From Bacteroidota bacterium (GTDB lineage Bacteria > Bacteroidota > Bacteroidia > Chitinophagales > Saprospiraceae), in the NCBI GenBank assembly GCA_024277695.1, contig JAJRUR010000118.1, positions 1 to 28,824 of the forward strand: 28,824 nucleotides of DNA. Reading direction: 5' to 3'. Position 1 is the first letter of the stretch; every line of letters begins with the position of its first letter. The notes beneath the pieces were generated by a model. That model was not told where the DNA came from and ran no database searches. It saw only the letters and a program-made list of their open reading frames with translations. The position numbers and the translations under genes were made by a program. This document shows, in pieces, positions 1-8,579 of this stretch.

Positions 1-524
1 AACAAAAGTAAAAAATATGCACCATAACACAATAGACCATAGTAGAACAGTTGTCTGGACTTCTTGAGTAACACAAGATAAATCTCTGAAATACCCGATG
101 GAAATACTAACAATACATAAGCCATTATATAATAGATCCCATGATCTGAGTTAAGCCCAAGATGATCAATACAGAAAAACAAAAGAATCGCGGCTAAGCA
201 GGATAGAAAAGTAAAAAGTATAGAGATATTAAAAATTAATTTTTCTTGGATTACTTTTGATTGTTTAGGAAAAAATGCCAAAAGTCCATTTTTGAGCCCC
301 ATAGACCAAAAGAAGCCGACCAGTCCGGATACAAACAGTACCCACTCAAAGAGACCTATTTGCTCTTTACTATAACCCAACTTGACTAGACTGATACCCA
401 ATAATACACTCGCAGAGAGTCGCATAGCTTGTAAAAACTGATAACTGCGCGTGGTATCACGACTTATATAGAGTAACAGATTCATTAGGAGCACAATATA
501 CAACCTCCATAAAGAAGAAGACAT
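1..524 (-). CDS. Membrane protein, probable MOP-family polysaccharide flippase, C-terminus beyond window
   Basis: I translated this by hand from an ATG at 524. The frame stays open for 174 codons to the left edge of the window, so only the N-terminal part is present. The protein is very hydrophobic, with at least four likely membrane segments: around residues 8-20, 35-50, 65-80 and 105-125. The early part has a run of the form GYSKEQIGLFEWVLF followed by a GLKNGLLAFF stretch. That pattern resembles the first helices of Wzx/MATE-type lipopolysaccharide or O-antigen flippases of Bacteroidota. These proteins move lipid-linked sugars across the inner membrane. It is divergent from yebC, with 144 bases between the two starts. 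The membrane-protein call is firm; the flippase call is moderate because most of the protein is missing. Confidence 0.55.
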   Translation of the reverse strand, partial: MSSSLWRLYIVLLMNLLLYISRDTTRSYQFLQAMRLSASVLLGISLVKLGYSKEQIGLFEWVLFVSGLVGFFWSMGLKNGLLAFFPKQSKVIQEKLIFNISILFTFLSCLAAILLFFCIDHLGLNSDHGIYYIMAYVLLVFPSGISEIYLVLLKKSRQLFYYGLLCYGAYFLLL

Positions 525-668
525 ATCCGTGCTTGGAGCACAAATATCTTTGTGTTAGTTCTTATTGGTATTGTCATCATTTTAGATTTCAATTCCTATA
601 CAGAGAATTTGGGATAAATAGCTCTCTTTACAGATACTATTCATATTTTTGCCCAAAAGTCATAAAAT

Positions 669-1430
669 ATGTCAGGACACAGTAAATGGTCAAAGATTAA
701 GCGGAAGAAGGGTGCAACAGATGCCAAGCGCGGGAGAGAATTTGGGAGAGTAATTAAAGAGATTACGGTAGCAGTAAAGCAAAATGGTGTAGGAGATCCC
801 GACTTCAATCCTCGACTGAGAGTAGCTATCAACAATGCCAAAGGGGTCAATATGCCAAAGGAGAATATCCAACGCGCTATCAAAAAAGCCCTGGATAAGG
901 ATTCTGCAGCGATCAATGAGCTGAGCTATGAGGGCTATGCACCCGGTGGTATTGCTATTTTTGTTGAGTGTGCAACCGACAACCTCAATAGAACAGTTGC
1001 CTCTGTACGAGCTATTTTTAACAAATGTGAAGGAAATCTGGCTACGACCGGTTCTGTTGATTATCTTTTTGAGCGAAAGGGGATTTTTGTTTTGGATTTG
1101 GAAAAAGTAGATATGGATGAGATAGAGTTGGAGTTGATAGACGGAGGTGCAGAGGATATCGAAATAGACAATGAATTAGCTGAAGCTGAGATCACAGTAG
1201 CCTTTGAGGACTTTGGTACTATGCAAGAAAAACTTGAAGAGCTTAACATCGAAGCAAAAAATGCACGTTTGGATCGGATTCCGACTACTACCACAAAGAT
1301 GGATGTCCATGCTGCCAAAAAGGTACTGCGTCTGATCGATATGCTCGAAGAAAATGAAGACGTACAGCAGGTATTTCACAATTTGGAGATGACCGACGAA
1401 CTAGCCAAGGCATTGGCTGAAGCTGAGTAG
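669..1430 (+). CDS. yebC: YebC/PmpR-family protein
   Basis: This 253-aa protein begins with the family signature MSGHSKWSKIKRKKGATDAKR. It keeps the conserved RLRVAINNAKGVNMPKENI block near residues 50-67 and the YEGYAPGGIAIFVECATDN block near residues 86-104. Its length fits the usual 240-250 aa. YebC proteins are cytoplasmic, and the family has been linked both to transcription regulation and to helping ribosomes through difficult stretches such as polyproline. The sequence alone does not separate these roles. The start is set by the family N-terminus. The gene is followed on the same strand by dnaG after about 176 bases that include a hairpin, so the two may be separate units. Confidence 0.95.
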   Translation: MSGHSKWSKIKRKKGATDAKRGREFGRVIKEITVAVKQNGVGDPDFNPRLRVAINNAKGVNMPKENIQRAIKKALDKDSAAINELSYEGYAPGGIAIFVECATDNLNRTVASVRAIFNKCEGNLATTGSVDYLFERKGIFVLDLEKVDMDEIELELIDGGAEDIEIDNELAEAEITVAFEDFGTMQEKLEELNIEAKNARLDRIPTTTTKMDVHAAKKVLRLIDMLEENEDVQQVFHNLEMTDELAKALAEAE

Positions 1431-1439
1431 GTGCAAAAA

Positions 1440-1468
1440 ATACCCTGCAATCACTGATCACAGGGTAT
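1440..1468 (+). terminator. Hairpin after yebC, possible terminator
   Basis: A perfect 8-base inverted repeat, ATACCCTG and CAGGGTAT, surrounds a 13-base loop ten bases after the yebC stop codon. It has six A residues before it but no T-run after it on the plus strand, so it is not a classical intrinsic terminator. It could be a weak terminator or a 3'-end stabilising stem. Confidence 0.35.
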
Positions 1469-1606
1469 GAACACACTATGAGAACACTCTAAAGACTTTT
1501 ATACAAGTTAGAATGCAATAATAACGAAATATTTCTTGATCAAATATATAACTTTCTTATTTTTTGTCTGTTTTGATAAAAAACAGTTCCAAATGTAGCT
1601 TAGATT

Positions 1607-3538
1607 ATGATTGCACACCACTCGGTCCAACAAGTACTCGATACTGCCAACGCAGTGGATGTCATATCAGAATTCATACAACTCAGGCAGCGTGGAGCAA
1701 ATCACTTGGGCTTGTGTCCCTTTCACAACGAAAAAACTCCATCATTTACTGTATCCCCAACTAAAAATATCTATAAGTGCTTTGGCTGTGGCAAAGCAGG
1801 CAATGCTGTAGGCTTCTTGATGGAGCACGAAAAATTAAGTTTTCCGGAAGCGATACGCTATCTCGCAAAGATGTATAGTATTGAACTTGTGGAGACGCAA
1901 GTGTCTGAAGAAAACAAAGAACTCCAAGAAGCCAAAAACAGCCTTTTTGTCATTACGGATCGAGCACAGAAATACTATTCTGACCAACTGATGCATACTG
2001 CGCAAGGAAAAAGTATAGCTCTAGCATATTTCAAAAAAAGGGGATTTCTGCTCAAAACGATCGAAAAGTTTGGTTTGGGCTATGCTTCTGACTTGCGAGA
2101 TGGTCTGACGAGTACCATGGTAACCGAAGGCTATAATATTGAATTGTTGCGAAAAACAGGGTTAACGACCAAGTATGATAATGATTTTTTTCGAGCGCGG
2201 ATCATTTTTCCAATATTCAGTATGAGTGGCAAAGTGATTGCTTTTGCCGGTCGTACGATGCATACAGATCCAAAGATTCCGAAATACATCAATTCGCCGG
2301 AGACGGAAATCTATGAAAAACGTAAGATATTATACGGGCTTAATTTTTCGCGTAAAGCGATACAGAAAGAAAAGCTATGTATTCTGGTGGAGGGATATAC
2401 CGATGTCATCTCTCTACATCAAGCAGGTATAGAGCATGTGGTAGCTTCTTCCGGTACATCACTGACTGTAGAGCAAATACGCTTGATCAAACGATATACT
2501 GATACGATTCTCGTGCTATTTGATGGCGATCAGGCCGGATTAAATGCCGCTTCAAGAGGCGTACATCTAATACTAGAGCAGGATCTCAATGTCCGCGTAG
2601 TTATCCTTCCGGAAAAGCAGGATCCCGATAGTTATGTCAGAGAACTTGGAGCAAAGGCTTTTCGAGAATATCTCGATGAAGAAGCCAAGGATTTTATTTT
2701 GTATCGAGCTACACAACTGGCTAACTTGAGTGCAGGAGATCCTGTAAAAAAATCTGCTCTGATCGAAGAGGTGATCTTATCCATAAGTATGATCGGAAAT
2801 CCCGTCAAACGCTCGCTCTATGTCAAGGAGTGTAGTCAAATATTCCAAATAGGAGAAAAAGCTATCATTGACTCCCTGAATAAAAAGATCAATAAACGCC
2901 TAAAACAAAAACAGCGTGAAAAACTCAGAACCTTACGACAAGACAAGCAGCTACTTCGTGATGAAGAAAAACAAGTAGCTACACCAACTACTCTTGACAC
3001 AGATTACTATCAGGAAAGAGATGTCATCAGACTCGTCGTATCTCAAGGCCATCAATTAATAGACACTGAAAACAATCAGACAGTCAGCCAATACATACTG
3101 GAAAAATTGGATACAGAGCTAGATCAATTATTCATTCATCCGGTATATAAAAGTATTATTTTGGAGCTCGATGCCAAGCTAAAAGAGAAAAAGGCTATAA
3201 ATCCAAACTATTGGGTCAATCACAGCGATGTCCGGATAGCCACGCTAGCTGCTAACCTATGTGCCAGTCCGCACAGCTACAGCGAAAATTGGGCTAAAAT
3301 GTGGAAAATATATCTACAAATGCAACCGATGCCTGAAAAAAACTTAAAACGAGACAGTTTTGAAGCTGTTTCACGTCTGCTGCTCCATTATTTCAAACAG
3401 TTGAGTAAGAAAAATCAAGCTCGTATCATAGAGCACAAAGATGACCCCAAACGCATAAGAGATTTTCTTATAGTTCAGAAAAAGATCAATACTAAAATCA
3501 ATCAACTCTCTGAGGCACTGGGAACTGTAGTGCTGTGA
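1607..3538 (+). CDS. dnaG: DNA primase DnaG
   Basis: This 643-aa replicative primase makes the RNA primers for lagging-strand synthesis at the fork. The N-terminal CHC2 zinc-binding domain is intact: C37 and H40 lie in LCPFHNEKTPSF, and C58 and C61 in YKCFGCGKAGN. The basic RNA-polymerase core motif lies near residues 196-217 (FRARIIFPI through IAFAGR). The TOPRIM domain shows EGYTDV with E262, and DGDQAG with D306 and D308, which bind the catalytic metals. The C-terminal part beyond residue 440 is the variable helicase-binding region. The ATG at 1607 gives the usual short N-terminus before the zinc domain. It converges on the radical SAM gene with a 55-base gap, in which I see no clear terminator. 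Confidence 0.97.
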   Translation: MIAHHSVQQVLDTANAVDVISEFIQLRQRGANHLGLCPFHNEKTPSFTVSPTKNIYKCFGCGKAGNAVGFLMEHEKLSFPEAIRYLAKMYSIELVETQVSEENKELQEAKNSLFVITDRAQKYYSDQLMHTAQGKSIALAYFKKRGFLLKTIEKFGLGYASDLRDGLTSTMVTEGYNIELLRKTGLTTKYDNDFFRARIIFPIFSMSGKVIAFAGRTMHTDPKIPKYINSPETEIYEKRKILYGLNFSRKAIQKEKLCILVEGYTDVISLHQAGIEHVVASSGTSLTVEQIRLIKRYTDTILVLFDGDQAGLNAASRGVHLILEQDLNVRVVILPEKQDPDSYVRELGAKAFREYLDEEAKDFILYRATQLANLSAGDPVKKSALIEEVILSISMIGNPVKRSLYVKECSQIFQIGEKAIIDSLNKKINKRLKQKQREKLRTLRQDKQLLRDEEKQVATPTTLDTDYYQERDVIRLVVSQGHQLIDTENNQTVSQYILEKLDTELDQLFIHPVYKSIILELDAKLKEKKAINPNYWVNHSDVRIATLAANLCASPHSYSENWAKMWKIYLQMQPMPEKNLKRDSFEAVSRLLLHYFKQLSKKNQARIIEHKDDPKRIRDFLIVQKKINTKINQLSEALGTVVL

Positions 3539-3593
3539 ACCATATTTTTATGTCACTACGCTTTACCCCATACGATATTGTACTTCATGTCCG

Positions 3594-4673
3594 CTAAACT
3601 TGGGCAATATCTACAACATTCGGTGATAAGAACTGTGTGATGAGCTGCATCCCTTTATGCGTATCTACCAAGCGATTGATGACATAAAAGAGATACATAG
3701 TAGTCAACCAGTTAGCAAACTCCTCTTTTGATCCTAGATGCTTGCGTAGGTTGACCATCACCCAAGAAAAATGCTCCCAAGTATCATAACAGGAACTACA
3801 ATCCCTACACTCTCCGGTACAGCATCTCCGAGTAGTTTTAAAATCTGCATAATATGCTCTAAAATGAGGATTATACGGAAAGCCATTTGCCAAGCGTGCA
3901 TGGTTTTTTTGGAGATTGGTACTCAGATTGGTACAAACTTCATATCCCCAATCCATATCGTAAAGCCTACCGGTAGCGATCACCTTATTGAAGTAGGGGG
4001 TCATCAAAATCTTACCCGGAAAGCGTGTGATCATCCTGTTGATCTCTATGCTCACTGCTTCAAAACCGATGCGATGATCAAAGGTCCCTCCAAGCGCAGC
4101 CAAATCAGAATAATAGTTAAATAATACGCGGTTACCGTTGTCTATACATCGGCGGACAACGCCCTCTATTTGGTCCACGTTGCCCGGAGTGACCGTGTAG
4201 TAAAAGAACGCTCGTTCGTCATTTTTGTAGTGCCGGAGTGCTTTTGCAAATATATCTATCTTATCATTGCCTCTGAGATACCTGTCCGTATCGGGATCGC
4301 CCCAAACGGCCACACCAATGGGTAGATTTTCCAGACCTTCATTGGGTATTTTTTTTAAACCGTTGGTAGCTACACTGAGTTTGAAATGCAGGTACAGTTT
4401 TCTTAACCGACCGAGTGCCATGCTGGGTTCGCCACCGACGATGGTGATAAAATTCGTCCCTCGTGTTTTTTCCGAAAGGATAAACTGTTCGAAAACATCA
4501 TTGCCCTCGGATGGATATTTGTCCATATCTTCTTCAAAATAATAGCATCCCTTGCAGCGTATATTGCATCGATGTGTAAGGTCCAGTGAGATACTCTTCA
4601 AGGGTCCCCTCTCACGTATCTGTTGATACATTTGATGGAGTATGGGGTCACGGAGATATGCTTTCAAAGACAT
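3594..4673 (-). CDS. Radical SAM protein with C-terminal cysteine cluster, unknown function
   Basis: With the ATG start at 4673 this is 359 aa; an in-frame GTG at 4682 would add three residues. The radical SAM cluster motif CNIRCKGC has cysteines 36, 40 and 43, and the SAM-binding GGEP motif is at residues 80-83. A second cysteine set lies near residues 284-295 (RRCCTGECRDCSSC) followed by WEHFSW. This looks like an auxiliary Fe-S site in the manner of SPASM/twitch proteins. The substrate is unknown. It is not the LipS1 or LipS2 type found earlier in the run. It is the last gene of the 21-gene run, a few bases after the membrane oxidoreductase gene, so it may mature a component of the electron chain or lie there by chance. 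The radical SAM fold is certain; the function is not assigned. Confidence 0.85.
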   Translation of the reverse strand: MSLKAYLRDPILHQMYQQIRERGPLKSISLDLTHRCNIRCKGCYYFEEDMDKYPSEGNDVFEQFILSEKTRGTNFITIVGGEPSMALGRLRKLYLHFKLSVATNGLKKIPNEGLENLPIGVAVWGDPDTDRYLRGNDKIDIFAKALRHYKNDERAFFYYTVTPGNVDQIEGVVRRCIDNGNRVLFNYYSDLAALGGTFDHRIGFEAVSIEINRMITRFPGKILMTPYFNKVIATGRLYDMDWGYEVCTNLSTNLQKNHARLANGFPYNPHFRAYYADFKTTRRCCTGECRDCSSCYDTWEHFSWVMVNLRKHLGSKEEFANWLTTMYLFYVINRLVDTHKGMQLITQFLSPNVVDIAQV

Positions 4674-4687
4674 TTTGGTCACAATTT

Positions 4688-6766
4688 TTAGGCCGGCATC
4701 ATCACTGCCTCTTCTACCAAATCGATGATATCCATCACTTCAATTTTTCCTTCATTGCCACTGGTTTTGACGGCATCGGTAAACATTGCAAAATCTTTAG
4801 GACAAGAGACTACGAACACATCTACACCTTCTAAGGTCAATGCTTCTTTTATTCTGTTTTCGGAAGGTCGCTCTTTCATATGACTATCGTCCATCCAGAT
4901 ACGGCCACCACCTGCACCACAACAAAAAGAGTTGCTTCTGTTGCGTGGCATTTCTACTAAAGAAGCTCCGAGGGCTGTTATGATATTGCGAGGGTTTTCG
5001 GTTTCGCCGTTGTATCTACCTAGATAGCACGGATCATGATATGTGACTCGTTTGTCTAGTTTATTCCCAATAGAGAGCTTGCCCTCCTTGATCAATTGGA
5101 GGAGTAATTCTGTATAGTGTAGTATCTTATAGTTTCCACCAAAGTCGGGATATTCATTTCTTATGGTATTGAGCGAATGAGGATCCGTAGTAAAGATAGT
5201 TTTGAATTGTGCATTGTTGAGAGTTTCTATATTTTCTTCTGCGAGCATTTCATAGAGGCCTTCCTCCCCTACTCTTCGTACGTCATTGCCGGAGTTTTTT
5301 TCCGACTCATACAAGATGCCAAAATCCACACCTGCACTGTGCAAGATAGTGGCTACCTTGCGGGAAATTTCCTGTCCACGTGCATCAAAAGAAGCATAGT
5401 CACCCACGAACCATAAATACTCTACTTCTTGTTTTCGAGCATCTTTGATTTTGAAATCGAGTCCTTTGGTCCACCGAGCGCGCATGCGATCTGACTTTCC
5501 AAAAGAGTTGCCATAATCACCTAGATTCTGCAAAGTATCCTGCAGCATATCCTCCATATTACCTTCTTCGACGAGTGAGCGTCTGAGATTGACGATGGTA
5601 TTGAGATGATCGATACCCACAGGACAAGCCTCAACACAAGCCATACAAGTAGTACAAGACCAGAGGCGATCAGCTGAAATAATATCCCCTGCCAGTGCGG
5701 GCTCTTTTTTGTTGTTTGTACTGCTAAAAGTCTGTTTGAATATCTCTGATATACCACTCTTGGAGTCGGCATAGGTCCTCAAATCCAAGATGACATCCCG
5801 AGGAGACAAGTCTGTGCCTGCAGCGTTGGCAGGACAAGCGACATGACATCGTCCACACTTCGTGCAGGCATCAAAATCCATCAGTTCACTCCAAGTAAAA
5901 TCTTCCAATTTGGTATAGCCCATGCTTTCTTTCATCTTTTCTTCTGTCACACCGGGGAGTTTTTTGGCAGACATATCATCAGCAAACATGAGATTGGCAA
6001 AATCGACAAGCATATGCATCGATTTTGAAAATGGAATCATCGCTATAAATATAAAAACAATGATGGCATGAAACCAATAGGTCGCAAAAAATGCATTATC
6101 ACCGACAAAACCAATGGACCTAAAAAGATGACCCAATTGCCATCCTACCGGCGACCATACCTCAAAATCAGGTTTGTCCACAGCTATGCGTAAGCCTTCG
6201 ATCATAAATCCTGATATCGCTATGAGTAGCAGTACCCACATAAATATTTTGTCATCGATTTTGTATCCTTTTCGACTAAAGTCGCCTTGTTTCATATCCG
6301 GTCGGGCATAATCCAGTTGTGGTATCTTCTTGGATCGTCGAAACATCATCATCAGAAGACCGATGATAAATAATACTCCGAAGACATCCATACACAAAGA
6401 AAATACTTTATAAAAGGTCCCTTTCAATATAGAAAAACCAAAAACCAGTTCTAAAAAATCATGATCGATAGCTATAATGGTGGTACCGATGAATAAGACG
6501 ACAAAGCCCCAAAATATCAATAAATGTCCCCAACCTGCTACAGGATCGCGCTTAAAGATGGTCTCATTGGTAGCCATTTTTTTGGATGCTGCTGCAAATC
6601 GCTTTCCGAGTTGGTTAAATCTTCCCGAGGGTCTCCCTTTTTTATATTTTTTGTATCGTCTAAAAAATCCATAAAGAAAAATACCGATTGCCGAAAAGGC
6701 AGCGATATAAAAGCTAATCTCCATCCAAAGTGGAAAGTGCCTAAATATTTCGCGGGTTACTTCCAT
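4688..6766 (-). CDS. etfD: Membrane HdrDE-like ETF:quinone oxidoreductase (EtfD/EMO type)
   Basis: This 692-aa fusion has an N-terminal NarI-like cytochrome b region with about five membrane segments (near 17-35, 82-100, 122-142, 174-193, 227-247). Histidines 81, 213 and 233 are candidate haem ligands. Two [4Fe-4S] motifs follow: C301, C304, C307, C311 and C371, C374, C377, C381. Two CCG (HdrB/HdrD) domains come last. The second keeps its ligands (C580 in HDPC, C615-C616, C655). In the first, the cysteines are gone. Family members pass electrons from EtfAB to menaquinone in the membrane. Its place directly after etfB and etfA supports that role, here probably draining electrons from sHdr-driven sulfur oxidation. 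A role with acyl-CoA dehydrogenases is the alternative. Confidence 0.88.
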   Translation of the reverse strand: MEVTREIFRHFPLWMEISFYIAAFSAIGIFLYGFFRRYKKYKKGRPSGRFNQLGKRFAAASKKMATNETIFKRDPVAGWGHLLIFWGFVVLFIGTTIIAIDHDFLELVFGFSILKGTFYKVFSLCMDVFGVLFIIGLLMMMFRRSKKIPQLDYARPDMKQGDFSRKGYKIDDKIFMWVLLLIAISGFMIEGLRIAVDKPDFEVWSPVGWQLGHLFRSIGFVGDNAFFATYWFHAIIVFIFIAMIPFSKSMHMLVDFANLMFADDMSAKKLPGVTEEKMKESMGYTKLEDFTWSELMDFDACTKCGRCHVACPANAAGTDLSPRDVILDLRTYADSKSGISEIFKQTFSSTNNKKEPALAGDIISADRLWSCTTCMACVEACPVGIDHLNTIVNLRRSLVEEGNMEDMLQDTLQNLGDYGNSFGKSDRMRARWTKGLDFKIKDARKQEVEYLWFVGDYASFDARGQEISRKVATILHSAGVDFGILYESEKNSGNDVRRVGEEGLYEMLAEENIETLNNAQFKTIFTTDPHSLNTIRNEYPDFGGNYKILHYTELLLQLIKEGKLSIGNKLDKRVTYHDPCYLGRYNGETENPRNIITALGASLVEMPRNRSNSFCCGAGGGRIWMDDSHMKERPSENRIKEALTLEGVDVFVVSCPKDFAMFTDAVKTSGNEGKIEVMDIIDLVEEAVMMPA

Positions 6767-6830
6767 GATTTTCGTGTTTTAATTTTTGCTAATAATCTAT
6801 AAATAAAAAAGGTATCTCTTCTAGTCACCT

Positions 6831-7754
6831 CTATAATCGTTCACAAATAGCAGGTACTACATCAAAGAGATCTTCGGTTGTGCCATAATGTGCATAGTCA
6901 AAAATAGGTGCATTTTCGTCTGTATTGATGGCGATGATACATTCGGCATCCTTCATGCCTTCGATGTGTTCCGGAGCACCGCTGATTCCTACTGCGATAT
7001 ATACTTTGGGTTTGACCTTGAGACCGGACTTACCTACTTGTCTGCTTTTGCTCAGCCATTTATTATCGACAATCGGTCGCGAACAAGATAGTGCTGCAGA
7101 GAGTTTATCTGCCAATTCTTGTACCACTTCTAGATTATCTTCATTTTGGATCCCGCGTCCTACACTTACAAGTACATCGTGCTGCGTGATATCCACATCG
7201 CCTCCTTCGGGTTCGATGAGTCTTGTAAAGCGCACTTTTGTATTGCTAAGATCGGGAGCAGAGACAGTTTCTACACCGGGACTTCCGGATATATTACCGT
7301 CATCTGCTGAAAAAGATCCTGCCATCACTGAGGCAATATATCCGCCGGACACTCCGGATTGGACACTCATTTTGCCGCCATAGAGGGCACTGGTAACAGA
7401 AGTATCCGACAAATCTGTTACATAAGAAATCAAGGGCATCCCGAGTGCTGCACTCAAGCCGGGTCCTATTTCCATACCCATCGAAGTATTACCTACCATA
7501 ATGATGTCATCGTTTTTTCCGTTGAGGATAGATGCTAAGGTTTTGCAAAATGCTTCGGGATTGAAATTTGCCAAATTTGGATCCTGACATAATAATACCG
7601 CATCGGCAGCACCGAGCTGTCCGGTCAGCGTATCTACACCGTCACCCAAGAGCACAGCAGTAACACCGCTACCCATAGTTTTGGCTTTGCCGAGCATTTC
7701 AAAAGTAATATCTTCTATCTGTCCTTTTATGTGTTCTACTATTACATATACCAT
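6831..7754 (-). CDS. etfA: Electron transfer flavoprotein alpha subunit
   Basis: This 307-aa protein has the full C-terminal FAD-binding signature of EtfA: VGRGI near 198-202, SRPIVDNKW at 225-233, RQVGKSG at 238-244, VGISGAPEHIEGM at 255-267 and INTDENAPIF at 276-285. With EtfB it forms a soluble heterodimer that collects electrons and delivers them to a membrane oxidoreductase, here most likely the next gene. It lies 45 bases after etfB. The 64-base gap to the next gene is the longest within the 21-gene run, and I see no hairpin in it. In type II sHdr loci, as I recall them, etfAB are the proposed electron exit. That link is inference from position. Confidence 0.96.
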   Translation of the reverse strand: MVYVIVEHIKGQIEDITFEMLGKAKTMGSGVTAVLLGDGVDTLTGQLGAADAVLLCQDPNLANFNPEAFCKTLASILNGKNDDIIMVGNTSMGMEIGPGLSAALGMPLISYVTDLSDTSVTSALYGGKMSVQSGVSGGYIASVMAGSFSADDGNISGSPGVETVSAPDLSNTKVRFTRLIEPEGGDVDITQHDVLVSVGRGIQNEDNLEVVQELADKLSAALSCSRPIVDNKWLSKSRQVGKSGLKVKPKVYIAVGISGAPEHIEGMKDAECIIAINTDENAPIFDYAHYGTTEDLFDVVPAICERL

Positions 7755-7799
7755 AATTCTATTTTTTTTTTAATGTATTAATAATGATCAAAATATCTA

Positions 7800-8564
7800 T
7801 CAAACTCCTTTGCCGCGTATAATTTCTACTATTCGTGATGCTATATCTTCAGCCGAACCGGAGAGCATTTCTGCTCCACTACCTGTTTCGGGTTTGTACA
7901 TCTTTTGTACTTCAGTACCGGCATCTACTCCGGCAGCATCAGCACTTATTTCGTCAATATTTGTATCTTTCATGGCTCGCCGCACTTTGGCTACCGGCAC
8001 ATATCTGGGGGTTTCTGCCGCTGCTTGGATGCCCAAGACAGCCGGAAATTGTACATTAAATTCGCCGATCATCCCACCTCCATATTCTTTATGTACAGTA
8101 GCAGCTGAGCCCGATACATTGATGTCGGTCACTACGGTGACATGGGCCATACCCAATTGATGTGCCAGCAAGACGGCGAGTTGGCCATCTCGATCATCAA
8201 CTGCTTGTACTCCTGTTAAGACCAGATCAGCCCCTAAAGATGGGATGACTGCTCCCAATGCTTTGGCAGCAGCATGACTGGATACATAGCCTTCAAAATC
8301 TCCGGTTACTTTTACGACGCGATCAGCTCCTTTGGCAGCTGCCGCATAGAGCGCTTTATCGATATCAAGTCCATTGTCCAAGGCGACGACAGTGACGTTA
8401 GCCCCTTGGGCATCCTTGATCAGCAGCGCTGCTTCTAAAGCGTGATCATCAAATTCATTGACTTTAAATTTAAGCCATTCTCTGTCCAAATCCGTACCGG
8501 TATCATTGAGTTCTAGTTCTTCAACTAAATCCGGTACTTGTTTGATTACTACTACAATGTTCAT
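7800..8564 (-). CDS. etfB: Electron transfer flavoprotein beta subunit
   Basis: This 254-aa protein begins MNIVVVIKQVPD, typical of EtfB. It has the VNEFDDHALEAA block at 35-46 and the nucleotide-binding loop region VQAVDDRDGQLAVLLAHQLG around 119-138. The partner EtfA follows. The loop resembles those of EtfB proteins that bind a second nucleotide (AMP or FAD). Whether this ETF is of the electron-bifurcating class cannot be settled by eye. It starts 15 bases after the lipS1-like gene ends, consistent with cotranscription. Confidence 0.95.
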   Translation of the reverse strand: MNIVVVIKQVPDLVEELELNDTGTDLDREWLKFKVNEFDDHALEAALLIKDAQGANVTVVALDNGLDIDKALYAAAAKGADRVVKVTGDFEGYVSSHAAAKALGAVIPSLGADLVLTGVQAVDDRDGQLAVLLAHQLGMAHVTVVTDINVSGSAATVHKEYGGGMIGEFNVQFPAVLGIQAAAETPRYVPVAKVRRAMKDTNIDEISADAAGVDAGTEVQKMYKPETGSGAEMLSGSAEDIASRIVEIIRGKGV

Positions 8565-8579
8565 AGTTAATTCAAGTTT

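Noticed and set aside
644..651. TATTTTTG as a Bacteroidota -7 promoter element before yebC
   Set aside because: It fits TAnnTTTG, but no TTG stands at the expected -33 distance; the nearest TTTG (608-611) is too far upstream. Such a motif is common in AT-rich DNA.
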